Source: Cutaneotrichosporon cavernicola (Eukaryota > Basidiomycota > Tremellomycetes > Trichosporonales > Trichosporonaceae). From it: DNA of 64,000 nucleotides. Both the position numbers and the translations under genes were made by a program. Of the stretch, positions 8,957 through 19,483 are shown in pieces. The DNA lies in assembly GCF_030864355.1 (NCBI RefSeq), contig NC_083395.1:2728001-2792000 (forward strand). Reading direction: 5' to 3'. The stretch's first letter is position 1. Every line of letters starts with the position of its first letter. The notes under the pieces are model-generated. The model saw only the letters and a list, made by a program, of their open reading frames with translations, was not told the DNA's origin and did not search any database.

Positions 8957-10875
8957 TTACAAAACCCAGCCCTGTTCCCTACCCCACGCCATGACCTTCT
9001 GCGCCGACGAGAAGTCGGTCGCCTTTCTCCCACGCGAAGGCTTGCTCAGCGCCTCGTCGACGTCCTGCAGCATGGCCCAAGCGTCCTCCGCCCGACTCCG
9101 CACTAATTCGGTCCTAACTTGTGCGGGTGTCTTGGGTGCTGTACGTCGTCCTCGTCGGGCATACGGTTTGCGTAGCGTGGGTGTGGAATGGAGGAGGTGG
9201 CCGACGATGTAGTGCAGCCATAGCACGTTCGTTGAGGGAAGGAAGGTTTCCCATGCACCGGCGCCCTCGACAACATCGCGCTGTTCACGATACACGTCCC
9301 ACTGGTCCCCCACACCCTCGTAAACCTCTTCTGGAAGGGCAGAATAAACCGCGCCTTGATCTGGCATATCGAGACGAGACAGGCCAAAGTCGATGACTGT
9401 GACACGAACGCCTGTGGATCGCGTGTCCAGATAATCCTCGATGGGCGCTGGTGGGTCCGCGTCGACATCGTTTATCAGAATCTGCCCCTCGTGGAGGTCA
9501 CGGTGCTGATGTCAGCCACCCCAGAATACAAGTCAGCTCACCTCAAAGTCCGTCCACGTCTCCGCTCGCGCGAGGGCGTCTGCCACCTGCCAGAAGACCG
9601 CCGCTGCTTGCACCCAGCCGCGCGTGTTCTCGAATCTGTAACTCTCGAGGTCATCTCCACCGTCGGCGAGAACGATGAGTGCGTATCGCTGTAAGGATGA
9701 GAATGAGTCTCGAGTCAGTTAAGGTGAACACTGCTAGCTCACCAGGTCGGACACTCTCAGTCCCTTGCTCCTCTCTGTAGCTATCCCACGCGTCCAAAAA
9801 TTGAACGGGATACGCACCCTCCACGACGAACGCCCTGATTGTCAGCTGGGAAAGACAACGGCAGTAGAGATTACAGGTAGTACCCACCCCAGGAACTCGA
9901 CAAACCCGCCTCCCGGCGTCTGTGACATCCGCCGCGTGATCTCGATCTCGCGCACGACGTCGGAAATCGCAGAGCAATCTGGAAGGTCGCTTGTTGCCTT
10001 TCCCTTCGATCCAGAGTCCGTTTTGCCTAACAGCGGCACCACCTTGACAACCACCGCGCTGTCGCCCTCCCCGACAGAGAAGACTTCAGAGTACGAAGCT
10101 TCCCCGACCTTGGTCACCACCGGCGACATGCCGCTCGGCAGCAGCTTGGCGAAATCCGGATTAGTACAGGCTTCGGAGAAGGGTATGATCTTCTTGGTGG
10201 TGGCGCACTTGAGGAGACTGCGCAGCGCGGTCTCGCGGCTGGACAGCTCGTCAAGGGAGACGTTGCGTAGCCTACTCGCGACGATCTCAATCTCGAAGTT
10301 GGCTACGCCACGCACTGGCCGTGGTGGAGTGAGTGGTCCCCGCGCCTTGCGCACTGAACGATGGGGTGTAGGTGGGCTAGCATGTCGGGGTGATCCGGCA
10401 GAGCGTCGGCGGACTGCGCTCTTAGCGACGTGTTGGCGCAGGGTTGGATCGTCGGCCAGCCGGCGGGGCGTCTTGAGCGACACAACCTCAGAGGCCTTGA
10501 GAACAGTACATGGTGTCTTGAGGACGTTCACTCTCGTTGGCTTGAAAGGAGTCAGAGGCTCCCTGGCTGGCTGGTCCGGCGACAACTTCTTCATCCTAGG
10601 CGGCCGAAGCGGCGTCGCCATGTTGGAAGCTGAGGCAGGCGGAGATAAGCGTGAGGGTGACAGGTCGGCATGGACGCTGATGATTCTCTGTGGGTCAGTT
10701 CTGCCTCCAAAGACATGTTTGGACGCACCGTCTGCTTCTTGCCATAGGTGGTGACCTGGAATGTTAGTGTCGTCGGGTACGGCCGACTATACCTTTCGGG
10801 TCTGGAAAGAAATCAGCCACGCCCCCACGAATTGCCCCCGCGCCCCCAACTCACTCGTTCACCGAGAAACGACAT
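8957..10875 (-). CDS. Haspin-type histone H3 Thr3 kinase
   Basis: Seven exons on the minus strand: 10875-10855, 10801-10793, 10755-10729, 10687-9888, 9834-9743, 9708-9542 and 9505-8957; 554 residues. Residues 1-205 are basic and disordered (MSFLGERTRKVTTYGKKQTR at the start). The haspin fold follows: a glycine loop VGEASYSEVF near residue 213, VVVKVVP with the ATP-contacting Lys, LGAFVVEGAYPVQFLDAWD, HRDLHEGQILI with Asp375, VIDFGLSR with Asp411, and DQWDVYREQ near the end. Haspin phosphorylates H3 Thr3 in mitosis so that the chromosomal passenger complex docks at inner centromeres. The conserved haspin blocks fix all internal splices; the first three tiny exons are in phase but less certain. 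It is head to head with INCENP. Confidence 0.85.
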
Positions 10876-11236
10876 TTAAAGGATGTGTGTGTTGCTCTGT
10901 TTACGTGGAGGAGAGTGATAATATGATGATATGAGTGAGATCGAGTGTGAGAGTGCGTGAGTCATTGGAGCTCGCACCAAAACATCGAACGTCACTTGTT
11001 GTTTACAAGGCACGTGGTAAATTTGGTTCCGCTCATATGGCTTCTGAAGCGCGGCTGCTTTTTCCCTGTCAGTCAAGACTGACTGACCCAAACATGACCG
11101 CATCCTCCCAATCGCTGATATTGTCCCACTCACACAACACATTCTCATTGTCCATCAACATCATCTTGAGAAACATAGCATTGTGCATACCTATCGGTAT
11201 CACCCTCGGCCGCATACCGCATCATAGCTTTCCATC
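10876..11236. promoter_or_regulatory. Shared divergent promoter of haspin and INCENP
   Basis: This 361-base region is all that separates the start codons of the haspin-type kinase (minus) and INCENP (plus). Both promoters must lie here. I recognise no cell-cycle element with confidence. Confidence 0.55.
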
Positions 11237-14200
11237 ATGGCGTCCTCGTCCTCGTCATCGCCATCGTCATGGCCGACCTTGGACGCATTCATGCTTGATC
11301 TCACTGGGCGCCTGCGCGAGGGAGGAAGCACCAGCCTCACCCAGTTCGAGACCAGCATCAACGGCGACTGTTATGACTGGCTCGATGATTACCTCGATAA
11401 CATCGAGGCCCAGGGCAGACGGTGAGTCCCTTCTCTTTCCATCGCATCGCAACTGACAACAGTGCGCCTATCGCCGAGCTCATGAAGACACCCTCACGCA
11501 CCGCCACTGCCAAGAAGACACGCGCGACGGCAACAGCCAACAAGGCCCGCGCCGAGCAGATTCGGCAGTTCAACCTCGCCCACAGCCCGCTCACCAAGAC
11601 GCCTGCCGTGAGTCGTGGTGCTGTGCGATGCTAACAGCAGGGACGTATCCCCTTCTCCCCTCTGAGGCTGCAAGATGCCAACTCCGTAGCCCAGTCACCT
11701 TCCCGCCCTTCCCGCCCCCCACTCAAAGGCATATCGCTTGTCCTTACGCCCATGAAGGAAGAAGCTCCCAAGCCGGCACCCAAGAAGCGCGGACGGCCCA
11801 AGAAGAATGCCGACGTCGATAAGGAGAACGCTCAACCTGAAGACGCCCCTTCGAAGAGCACACGGAGTGCTTCCGCCAAGGCAACGCCGGCATCCACCGC
11901 GACCAAGTCCACCAAGACGAGAAAGGGCAAGGCGAAGAAGGAGGCCAAGGTTGCCGAGCCTGAGCCTGAACCTGAGCCAGTCGCAGAGCCCGAGGCCGCT
12001 GCCCAGCCAGAACCTGCACCTGAAGTCGAGGCTGAGTCAGAGCCAATCCCCGTCGTCGAGGAGCCTCCAACTCTTGCTGCTGCCATGGCTGCGGCCGAGG
12101 AGGAAGCGTTGGCCGAGTCTATTGTGGTGGAAGACTCGTTCGAGACCATCAACCTGGAGCCATCCACCGAGGCTGTCGCGGACGAAGGAGCCGAAGCCAT
12201 GGAGGTGGACGAACCTACCCCTGTTACCCAGCATGTTGTTCACGTCTCCCCTGCCAAGGAAGCCACTCCACCCAAGTCGCCCTCTCCCGAGCTCACCAAG
12301 TCACCTTCACCCGTCAAGGTGGTCTCTCCCGTCAAGAGGGATTCCCCCGCAAAGGAAACCAGCCCACCCCGGCCTTCCGTTCCGACGCGCCAGGTCCGCT
12401 CGTCATGGCTTAGCCAGGCGCTCGGCACCAGCACTGTTCCCGTCGGCCACCGGTTAAGCACCCAGCTTGACCCTCTGCGCAAGAGCCAGATGGCCTCGAG
12501 CCAGAGCAAGCGCAAGTCCGACGCGGACGAGGACGAGATTGCGACCTCTGACAAGAGACCCGACAAGGTTGCGCGATTCGACTCGACCACTGCCACCGAC
12601 GCTGCCTCTGGGCTTCCCATGTCGCCGAAGCAATTCACCTATTCGCGCCCTCCAGCCTCGGCAAAGTCGCTGCCTCAGGCCGAGGTCAGCACCCCCGCCA
12701 ATGCTGCCACTCGTCTCGCTGCGACGTCTGTTCCCCAGGCCCGCATGTCGAAGCTTCAGGAGATGAAGGAGCGCACCGCCGCCGCCGCGGCTGCCCGGCA
12801 GCTGGAGAAGGCCGCCGCCTCCTCTTCTGTTGAACAGGCATCTACAAACGGCGGATTTCTCCGTAACCTGGGCGGCTTCCTCGGCCGCTCCGCTGACACT
12901 GGTAACGCCCGTGACCGCGAGGCACAGGAGGTGGCCGAGCGCGAACTGTCGCGCGTCTTGCAGGAGTTACATGAGCAGGACCAGAAGGCCGAGGAGGCTC
13001 GGGTTGCCCAGGAGATCGAGGCTGCCATGGCTGTCGGGATGGAAGACGCGTTCGAGGTGGAAGACTTTGGTGACCGCGCAATCGTCATCGACGACGAGTC
13101 GGCAGATGAGTACGAGGTCAACGACTCAGTCACTCTCCCTTCGCTCCCTGGCGACAACTCGTACTTGGACGATGACGACGACGACGAGCCTATGCAGGAG
13201 ACCGCACTGTCTGCCCTCGCTGCTGCTGGCATCCAGATCCCCACGACCACGCCTGCCCGGACACCACCTCGGCCTCAACAGTCGCGGATCGCGCGGGCCA
13301 TCAACTCGCCTACTCCCGCCGCCCGGCCGCGCGGGATGACTCCCACTATTGTCGTCTCACCTCCTCCCAAGCCCAACGCCTCCAAGCCCACGCGGACCAA
13401 CAGCCGTGCGCCGAGTCGTGCCACGACCCTCGCTCAGACGCGCGGCGTCACTCCGTCCCGCGAACTGGATGACGAGGCGGATGACGAGGACGACGAGGCA
13501 TACGCCAAGGCCCGTAAGGGAGCGTCGTCTCGCAACGCTCTCAACTCGTCCGTGTCGTCAAGTGTCAGCACCCTCACGCAGGCTGAGCGCATCGCCGGCA
13601 AGGTTCTCGGTGTCAAGGCTACCCCCAACCGCGTCAAGAGTGTGCAGGCTGCTGAGGTCGCCGCGAAGAAGGATCGCGAGGAGAGGGAGCGCCGCGCAAA
13701 GATGCGCGAGCAGCTTGAGCGTAAGAAAGCCGAGGACAAGAAGCGCCGTGAAGAGGAGGACCGGGTTAAGGAGGAGGAGGAGCGGGCCAAGCGGCGCGCC
13801 GACGAGGAGGAACGTCGTCGCAAGCTCGCACACAGCGACAAGATACGTCGCCTGAAGATGGAGAAGGCCGAGCAACAGAAGAAGCAGCGCGAGGCCGAGG
13901 AGCAGAAAGCGGCCGAGAAGGCAGCCGAGGAGGAGGCCGCTGCTCTTGTCAAGCGTAGGGCTGCTGCTGCGGCCAATAGGCTCAGCCGCAGCCAGAGCAC
14001 GAGCAATCTCACAAAGGCGACAGCCAGCTCACTCAGCAAGGCTGCCGGTACCAAGACACCAGCCACCATGAAGCGCCTTGTGCCAACCCCGAGCAAAGTG
14101 ACGCAGCCTCTGAACCCTTCCAAAACGACCAACGCCAAGGCTGGCCCAAGTGTCTTCCGCGTTGAGCAAGAGGAAAGTTGCTCGACCTCGTCGATCAAGG

Positions 14201-14703
14201 CCGTGAATCGCCCGACTCTGGGCCCACCTTCGCGCACCTCTGGCATGGGCCACTCCGCTGCCGGACCGTCCAACCCAGCGCCAGTGCGTACGCACGCTGC
14301 TACGGCACTCCAGCAGCAGCGCGCGACACTCCAGGCGCAGCTCGACCAGAAGGCTCTGGACGCAGAATCGGAGAACATTGTGCTGCCTGACATCAACTCG
14401 GAATACTCGGACTCGGACGACAGCGACCGCGAGACCGACTTTAAGCGGCCCAAGTGGGCCGACAGCCCCGAGCTCAAGGAGGCGCTCGAGATGCAGGCGA
14501 GCGTCAACCCGGACGAGCTGTTCGGGCCCATCCGCCCATTGAACATGGAGGAGCTGTTTAACGCGCGCGTCGGCAAGTTCCGTGCGCGCACATCGTCCGC
14601 CAACTGGAGCGGCGCGGACCGCCTCACCGAAGCCGAGGAGCGCGAGTACGCGCGCCGCATGGGCTTCAAGGCGATCAATGCGCCGCGCGACGGTGGCCAG
14701 TAG
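11237..14703 (+). CDS. INCENP/Sli15, scaffold of the chromosomal passenger complex
   Basis: Exons 11237-11421, 11463-11607 and 11641-14703; 1130 residues. The N-terminal 60 residues (WPTLDAFMLDLTGRL ... YDWLDDYL) are the likely survivin/borealin-binding part. A long disordered region follows with AT-hook-like KKRGRPKKN near residue 155 and many Ser/Thr-Pro sites. Residues about 784-884 are a Glu/Lys/Arg run typical of the INCENP single alpha helix. The C-terminal IN-box (about 1045-1120) has PKWADSPELKEAL, NPDELFGPI, and RTSSANWSGADRLT, the Aurora-activating motif with the tandem serines. The protein scaffolds and activates Aurora kinase at centromeres and the spindle. Intron 2 ends in a CAGCAG pair, so one Gln may be optional. 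Confidence 0.92.
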
Positions 14704-14775
14704 ACGTAGAATGTTTTAACTTGTACTGCTTTCAATCAAATGTACCATGCGTGATCAGTGTTGCATTACCCCGGT

Positions 14776-16084
14776 CTATTGTACAGCAGTGGTCGTGATG
14801 GTCTTGTCGCGCGCGCGGAACATGAGCAGCAAGCCTTCGTAGACGGTCCAAGCGATGGCCGAGCTCGCCGCCTTGCGCGAGATGCGCAGTGACGAACCCG
14901 CGAAGAAGCCCACCAACCCGAGGTCCTGTTGTCAGATTGGCGGGATGAGAACTCACGGTATAGATGTGCCGTATGGCGCGCATGATCGTGGGGTTCTCGG
15001 CCGGCGCAACCTGCATGCGCGTCTTGACGCAGTCCGCAGGCGACGTGAGTATTGTCGCGAGCACCGAGGCCGAGACGGCTGGTGTTAGATCTCTTCACTA
15101 TCTCCAAGTCCACTCCCAGTCGTCTCCGCTTGACCCCCCACTCACCTGATCCAGAGTGCAGTGCCGCATTCGGTACACTCATCTCCGGACGCATGCTCAG
15201 CGCTTTGCTCGCAAGTTCCTTGCCCTTCTCGTAGAACACCACATAGAGGCCAGCATAGGGGGCATCGCGCACCGCCGTAGCCGTGAAGCCCTGGAAGAGG
15301 CCGCGGACCCCGTCGGCGGCTAGGAGGTGCCGGAACCCGCCGATAAGCGAGCGGTATTGCGAGTATGCGTTGGACTGGGGTCAGCGGCAGCTATAGTAAG
15401 AATGGAATGGCGTGTCCACAACGCCTTCCTGACCAGACGGCGACACCTACCTCGAAGCGCGCCTTGATGACCGTGATTGGGTTTAACACAAAGCCGACGC
15501 TTGTCCGCGCCACGGCGCCCGCAACCAGGTTGCCAGAGGACGAGAGCTGGGCCAGCGCCGAGCGCTTGCCTTCGTTACTGGCGGTTGTGCGGGCAAAAAA
15601 GGGGACGAGGGTGAGCTCGTGCCGGATCGCACTGAGCATGTAGAAGTAGAGCGCGACGCCGGGTACGTTACTGCTGTCAGCGGGTTGACGCCAGATCAGT
15701 TGCCAACCCTTCTCCTCCGGCAGCCCATCTCGGCGCGCACCCCAACGGATCCCTCTCTCCTCCGCCCACCCCGGCCAGGCCTCGACGACCCATGGAACCC
15801 CGCCCACTCACCGCGCAACCGTCGGCACCGTTCCCCTCCAAAGACCAGTCACACCATCATCCCGAATGACCTGCCTCACAACAGGACCAAGTCGGTGTCT
15901 ATGGTCAGCCACACAATAACACAGCTCACCGTTTCCGGCCGACATTGTATCCCTGCTGCAAACGGGTCTTGAGCAGATCCAGTGGTTGGAGACAAACAGC
16001 AGACGTAAGCCCACTAAGTGCCCCAGAAGCGAGGTGGTGTGTGGCCTTGATGCTGCTCTTCGGGGCCGCCGGGGCCTCCGCCAT
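14776..16084 (-). CDS. HEM25: Hem25/SLC25A38 mitochondrial glycine carrier
   Basis: Six exons: 16084-15930, 15898-15812, 15670-15451, 15374-15146, 15078-14957 and 14925-14776; 320 residues. Three mitochondrial-carrier repeats show the Px(D/E)xx(K/R) signatures QPLDLLKTRLQ (near 33), NPITVIKARFE (near 144) and SPADCVKTRMQ (near 243). VPGVALYFYMLS after the first repeat and the end RKAASSAIAWTVYEGLL are typical of SLC25A38. In yeast Hem25 carries glycine into the matrix for the first step of heme synthesis. The gene converges on INCENP with 72 bases between stop codons and diverges from the 286-residue unknown gene across 124 bases. Confidence 0.85.
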
Positions 16085-16208
16085 TATGATGAGATGGGTG
16101 GTTTGATGAGTTTGGTAGCTGACAGCTCGGTGGCTTGGGTAACCGAAATTACTTTGGTAGTGGGCAGGTGACGTCCAATTTACCTCCTTTCATTTCGTCA
16201 TACCTATC

Positions 16209-17243
16209 ATGACCTTCCAGGTGAGTCGCCTACTTATTCCGAACTCGGTTGATGATAGGACCGCGGCCAGAGCGTCAGCTCACTGCTTGCACTCTTGCGG
16301 TCTGCGCAGGATGGAGGTGGAGACGAAGACGAGGACGCAAAGGCGGGCCCGTCGTCGGCTGCGGCTTCCTCCGTTCCGAGCCGAAGCCAGCCTGCACAGG
16401 CTCCGCAACCCATGCGTAACTCGCAGTTGAGCGCGCTACTTGCCCAGCTCGGCCCATCCCTCCCGCAGTCGGCAGGCGCCGCGTCATCCGCGCCCACGTC
16501 GGCGTCCACATCTGGCTCATCCACCGCCCAGAGCGTGCGGCGCTCGGGGTTCGCCGGCCCATCGCATAACATCCTCGACCCATTTGGTCCCGTCGTCCAG
16601 TCCCGCCCGTCTGAGCGCGTGTCCGAGGAGGCGGTCAAGAGCAAGGACAAGGGCAAGCGAAAGGCGGATGAGATGGATGAGGGTGATCGCGACGAATGGA
16701 GCTTCACGCGCTGTCTCCCGGCCCTGACGGAGCTGCTGAGAGACGACGAGTTTGTCAAGGAGCTGCGTAAGGTGAGTCGAGGGTGGACTGGGTGGGTGGC
16801 GAGTATGTGATGAGGGCTGCCAGGGGAGAATATGGGATCGAAAAAATAACACCAGATGAAGAAGGACCAGGACACTGTCGAACGCCGCCTCTGGGCGCGC
16901 ATGGAGAAGATCAAGGCCGACCAGACGGCCAAGCAGGCGCCAGACCGCCAAATTGCCAAGATTACGCGCAAGCCCGTCCCACCCGAGAAGGTTGCTGTGA
17001 GTGAGATGGCCGGTTCAACTGAGGAGGCTTCGGATGAGCTGACTGCAGCAATGGGAACGCGAACTCAAGGCACTACTGCACGACCTCTTCGTGCGTCACG
17101 TGCTGCCCTCCCTCGACGGGTTGGAGGCGCGACAGACCGCCCGACTCGTCGAACTCGGTGTACCCGGACTCGGGGGGAAGGCAGACGCACGTAGAGTGCG
17201 CGTGCGCCGGATTATGGGCGTCCTGGAGGGCGCGCTGGACTAG
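16209..17243 (+). CDS. Conserved fungal protein of unknown function
   Basis: Exons 16209-16220 (only 12 bases, MTFQ), 16259-16771, 16856-16996 and 17049-17243; 286 residues, all phases closing. The first 150 residues are Ser/Ala/Pro-rich and disordered. Residues 160-286 are helical: DEWSFTRCLPALTELLRDD, ELRKMKKDQDTVERRLWARM, and a C-terminal block WERELKALLHDLFVRHVLPS followed by LDGLEARQTARLVELGVPGL. That end resembles, in my memory, an uncharacterised fungal family ending 'RVLPAWDGLVxxQQxxLExLGVP', with no assigned role. A coiled-coil subunit of a larger complex is a guess. It shares a 124-base divergent promoter with Hem25. Confidence 0.6.
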
Positions 17244-17383
17244 TACGCCAAGGAAGGGGGAGACGAACTGTACAGCCTGTATCATGTACCTTCATACAAC
17301 ATGTGTCTATATCTATGCCGCAATGGCCAAGTCGTCTGTGGGGTCGCATCGCCAACCTCGACCTCGCGCCGCCAGGTTGCGCT

Positions 17384-17919
17384 CTAGTTCTCGCGCCACT
17401 GGTGTCCGCAGTCGATGCACTTGCTGCCTGTTAGCTCTACGTCACGAAGGGGAGCTCACTAAAAGGTGGTCATCGGCTCGTCGGCGGAGCGGATCTGCAA
17501 CTGGCGGAAGTAGGCGCGGTGGCACTCCTGGCACTTTGGGCAGTCGGCTAGGTGTGAGCGTGAATCGGGCGAGGAGGGGGATGGGGGAGGGGGAATGGGG
17601 GAGGGACCATCTCCGGTTGGACCACCATCGTGAACCCAAGCAACTCGATGCTGGCGTCGCTCCTGCCCATGACAAGCACTCACCATCAGCCTGGTCGACC
17701 CTAGCCCATGCTTCGGCACCGCCCATAACGTCGTCGACCTCCTTGCGCTGCAGATGGGTGCGCATGCTAATCTGCTGCGTAATCACCCACTTGTAGGGAC
17801 ACGTCGGGCAGATCCTGGTGTCAGCTCCGGACCAAGGAGGGGGCTTACCAGCACTTGTCCGGTCCATCATCGCCGTCACCGATCGTCAAGTTGTTGCTGC
17901 AGTAAGGGCAGAAGAGCAT
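17384..17919 (-). CDS. RPC11: RNA polymerase III subunit C11
   Basis: Exons 17919-17849, 17814-17684, 17547-17460 and 17423-17384; 109 residues, the normal family length. The N-terminal zinc ribbon has Cys4, Cys7, Cys26 and Cys29 (CPYC ... CPTC). The C-terminal TFIIS-like ribbon has CPKC, then the catalytic acidic hairpin QIRSADEPMTTFY, then KCIDCGHQWREN. C11 gives Pol III its RNA cleavage activity and is needed for termination and reinitiation. Intron 2 is 136 bases, long for this region. The last splice uses the second of two nearby AGs; the first would give a stop. Identification is firm. Confidence 0.92.
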
Positions 17920-18119
17920 GGTGGACGAGTGAGTGGGTGTTGACAAATTCTTTGGCGGCGGTTTGAGGTGAATGCGGGGCCCGTGCCTGAGGGAAGGAGG
18001 AACAACATTCACCGAGTTGAACTGCAACCCCCCAACTCCAACTCTGCTTGTGGCTTCAGCTTCACGAATTCACCAAAAGCTCTCAAAGCTATAAACGAGA
18101 TACAACTGGCGCGAACACC
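17920..18119. promoter_or_regulatory. Divergent promoter of RPC11 and the hydrolase-fold gene
   Basis: Two hundred bases between the two start codons must serve both genes. No named site is recognised. Confidence 0.4.
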
Positions 18120-19135
18120 ATGTCCGAAACGACTCTCAACCTCAAGCCCGCGACGGTGACGACGGCAGGTCCCCGGCCAGCTCCCAAAGCGTCCGACCTC
18201 GCCCCATTGCAGTTCGAGTACACCCCGAGCCGGGATGGAAGCGACGCCAACCTCCTCATCATGTTTCACGGGATGGGAGATACCAAGGCCGCGTTTGCTG
18301 GTCTCGGGCGCCAGCTCAACCTCCCCGCCACAGCCGTGTTGAGTCTCCAGGCTCCACTTGCGTGAGTGATGTGTATCGAGACCATGTGTGTGGGTGTGGC
18401 GTCGCCACAGTTGAGCTTGGCGAGGGCTTGACAACAGCGCGGTGGCAGCAGCAACATGGACAAGATTGTTCTCATCGTCATCGCTCAGCGCAAGTGTGGT
18501 CGCATGAGGAGGAGCGACGCCAAGCTCATCACCTTTCTGTCTCACTCACCATGTCCACTGACCCCAGTATCCCGCTCATGGACCCGCCAGCGTGGACGTG
18601 GTTCAACGCCTTTGATCCACTCTTCAACCCGCTCCCGAACCCCGACCCATCGCCGACGCTGCCACCACTCCGCGCGCTCCTCTCCAAGCTCGTGACGCTA
18701 GGTTGGGCCCTCGAGGACATTCACCTCTTCGGGTGGCAGCAGGGCGGCACGATGGCCCTCGAGCTCGCGCTCTCCGTCGGGCGTGAGAGTTTGACCGTCT
18801 CAAACGAGGTCAATGGGAAGCGCCTCGGCTCGGTCGTGAGCGTGTGTGGCAAGCTCGAGTCGTTCCCTTCCGCCCCAGTGCATGCCGCAACACCTGTGCT
18901 GTGGTTCACCCGCTCGACTGGTGCCGCGGCACAGAAGATGGAAACGACGCTGCGTCGAGCCTTCACCACGCTCGAGGTTGTCAAGGGTTCGGGTGTTGGT
19001 GCTGATATGCCAAGGAGTAGGGGGGAGTGGGAGGGTATCATGAGGTTCTGGGGACAAGTGCTGAGGCGTGCGAGGGAGGGATGGAGTGGGGAAGGCAAGG
19101 TGTATGAGGTGCAGGGAGGGAGTGGATCGGTGTGA
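18120..19135 (+). CDS. Carboxylesterase-like alpha/beta-hydrolase-fold protein lacking the Ser nucleophile
   Basis: Exons 18120-18361 and 18568-19135, with a long 206-base intron; 269 residues. The fold of the phospholipase/carboxylesterase family is visible: LLIMFHGMGDTKAAFAGLGRQ (oxyanion HGxGD motif), SLQAPLAIPL, and WTWFNAFDPLF. At the nucleophile elbow the family has GFSQGG, but here it is HLFGWQQGGTMALELAL, with Gln in place of Ser. The region that should carry the acid and His ends in MPRSRGEWEGIMRFWGQVL, and a clear His is missing there. So it is probably not a serine hydrolase. A related set of fungal proteins with the same fold and an altered elbow may exist; I cannot check. It is divergent from RPC11. 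Confidence 0.7.
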
Positions 19136-19483
19136 TGAGCGTGTTAATTCGATTGAGAGTGAGAGTGAGAGTGAGAGTGAGTGTGTGGCATGTAAACAGA
19201 ATACAGTACAAAGACTGCCACGCCCCGCAGCAACAGTTGACTCACCCCACTTTCTATCAACCTTCCTTCCCTCCCATCATGATCTGACTTTTAAACTCGT
19301 CACTCTCACAACTCTTACTCTCTCACTCTTTCACTCTCTCACTCTCTCACTCTCCTCTTCGGGTACACCTTCCTTCTACTCCTTCTCCTCCTCTTTTCTT
19401 CCCTTCTTCTTTATAACCCACCTCTCGCCTTCTCCAACACCTTCTCTCCCACTCTGTCTCTTCTATAACCACCTTCAATTCCT
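19136..19483. promoter_or_regulatory. CT-rich leader with GAGAGT microsatellite
   Basis: A (GAGAGT)n run lies near 19153-19182. A strongly CT-rich strand with CACTCT repeats follows from 19300 to 19480, just before the zinc-knuckle gene. The CT tract is typical of promoters and leaders of highly expressed basidiomycete genes. Confidence 0.5.

Noticed and set aside
13434..14735. 433-residue minus-strand frame opposite INCENP
   Set aside because: It is the antisense of Glu/Lys/Arg codons, giving Ser/Leu/Arg low complexity; the plus strand has a certain INCENP gene.
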